From Rhizobacter koreensis (lineage in GTDB: Bacteria > Pseudomonadota > Gammaproteobacteria > Burkholderiales > Burkholderiaceae_C), in NCBI RefSeq assembly GCF_013366375.1, contig NZ_JABWMJ010000002.1, positions 372,001 through 436,000 on the forward strand: 64,000 nucleotides of DNA, in the 5' to 3' direction. Positions 63,415 to 64,000 of this stretch are shown piece after piece. A program made the position numbers and the translations under genes. A model generated the notes under the pieces. That model had not been told where the DNA came from and made no database searches. It saw only the letters and a program-made list of their open reading frames with translations. Numbering within the stretch: position 1 is the stretch's first letter; every line of letters starts with the position of its first letter.

Positions 63415-64000
63415 CTACAGCGACATCGACGGCCGATTCGCCAGGGCGGCACGCCAGCGCACGAGGTGCGGATGCGCGTCGCCCGGGGTGATCTTCACCA
63501 CCCGCGCGAAATCGACCGCGACCACCGCCGTGATGTCGGCGACGCTGAAGCGTCGGTCGCGATGAACGCGCGGCCGGCGAGGTGCGTGTCGAGCGCGACG
63601 AAGAACTGCTCGACGCGGCGCACCCCGCGCTCGGCGAGCGCCGGGATCTGCGGGTGATCGACCGGCCCCGGCAGCGCGCGGTTCGCCATCGACGGCGCGC
63701 GGTTGCGCATCGCCTCCGCGATCGCGAGCAGCCCCTCGAACTCGACGCGCCAGTTCCAGCTCGCGACCTCGGCCTTCTCGAGCGGCGTGCGGCCGAGCAG
63801 CGGCGGCTCCGGGAACTCGGCTTCCAGCCATGCGGTGATCGCCGCGTTGTCGGCGAGCACCGGGCCGGCGTCGTCGATGCGCAGCGCGGGCACCGTGCAC
63901 TGCGGGTTGATGCGGCGGTAGGCGTCCCCGAACTGCTCGCCGCTGCGCAGGTCGACCGCGACCGTGGCGTGGGCGACGCCCTTCTCGGCGAGCAGGATGC
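63415..64000 (-). pseudogene. Glutathione S-transferase gene, 5' end beyond the window and frameshifted
   Basis: The last 586 bases read on the minus strand as a glutathione S-transferase. An N-terminal thioredoxin-like part (ILLAEKGV, then NPQCTVPALRIDDAGPVLADNAAITAWLEAEFP) leads into the helical domain (VEQFFVALDTHLAGRAFIATD). At 63551/63552 one base appears to be missing: the frame must shift to continue as FSVADITAVVAVDFARVVK, which is the conserved Asp-containing GST C-terminal helix, and run to TAG at 63417-63415. The break is either a genuine mutation or a sequencing error. The extreme 5' end lies outside the window. Confidence 0.7.

Overview
The window is very GC-rich (by eye about 70%) and densely packed, with many start/stop overlaps (ATGA, GTGA, TTGA). 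Family content points to a betaproteobacterium, probably Burkholderiales-like: a DUF1631 protein, a DUF6152/DUF6644 pair, MntH next to a manganese catalase, and a QseC/TctE-type two-component system. The species cannot be named from the sequence. No rRNA, tRNA, CRISPR array or intact insertion sequence was seen.

Region 1, 51-29747, is the centre of interest. It is a roughly 30-kb, almost unbroken set of genes that together look like a complete bacterial sphingolipid system. Long-chain base formation: serine palmitoyltransferase-type enzyme (51-1268), acyl carrier protein (1265-1534), fatty acyl-AMP ligase (1545-3383), a second fatty acyl-AMP ligase fused to a carrier domain (3565-5508), and a phosphopantetheinyl transferase to activate the carriers (5724-6380). 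Ceramide formation and tailoring: GNAT-fold putative ceramide synthase (8306-9448), CerR-like reductase (16819-17820), desaturase/hydroxylase (21569-22717), LpxL-like acyltransferase (17817-18779). Headgroup chemistry: two nucleotidyltransferases (6484-7284, 7473-8309), two paralogous CDP-alcohol phosphotransferases (9448-10662, 14596-15723), a Tam41-like nucleotidyltransferase-fold protein (15720-16682) and a lipid kinase (20556-21572). Export: an MsbA-like ABC exporter (18772-20559) and a single polypeptide that fuses LptF-like and LptG-like permeases (10659-12947). Glycosylation: a two-part glycosyltransferase/ELM1 fusion (22885-25272), nonulosonic-acid genes of the NeuA/NeuC/NeuB type (25365-28332) and a surface-carbohydrate protein (28347-29747). 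Ten genes from 29747 down to 16819 run in one direction and probably form one transcript. The inference is that the cell makes an anionic, possibly sugar-decorated sphingolipid and moves it to the outer membrane with its own Lpt-like bridge permease.

Region 2, 29946-49219, is mostly housekeeping and stress defence: aconitase AcnA, a small lipoprotein, a metallo-beta-lactamase-fold hydrolase, an MFS transporter coupled to a MarR regulator with a palindromic operator candidate, glyoxalase I, a ChaC-like glutathione-degrading enzyme, a MobA-like nucleotidyltransferase, PdxH, MntH facing a manganese catalase that carries a clear intrinsic terminator, MsrA, a YdcF-like membrane protein, a DUF1631 protein, a DUF6644/DUF6152 pair, a YdjM-like membrane protein and YbaK.

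Region 3, 49393-64000, holds an aromatic-hydroxylase-type flavoprotein overlapping a DUF2783 gene, a three-gene unit (cupredoxin-like protein, GGDEF/EAL sensor, exported protein), a periplasmic metallo-beta-lactamase-fold protein, an MFS/BT1-like transporter, UspA, a TerC-family membrane protein, a response regulator/sensor kinase pair, and the 3' part of a glutathione S-transferase gene that contains a one-base frameshift.
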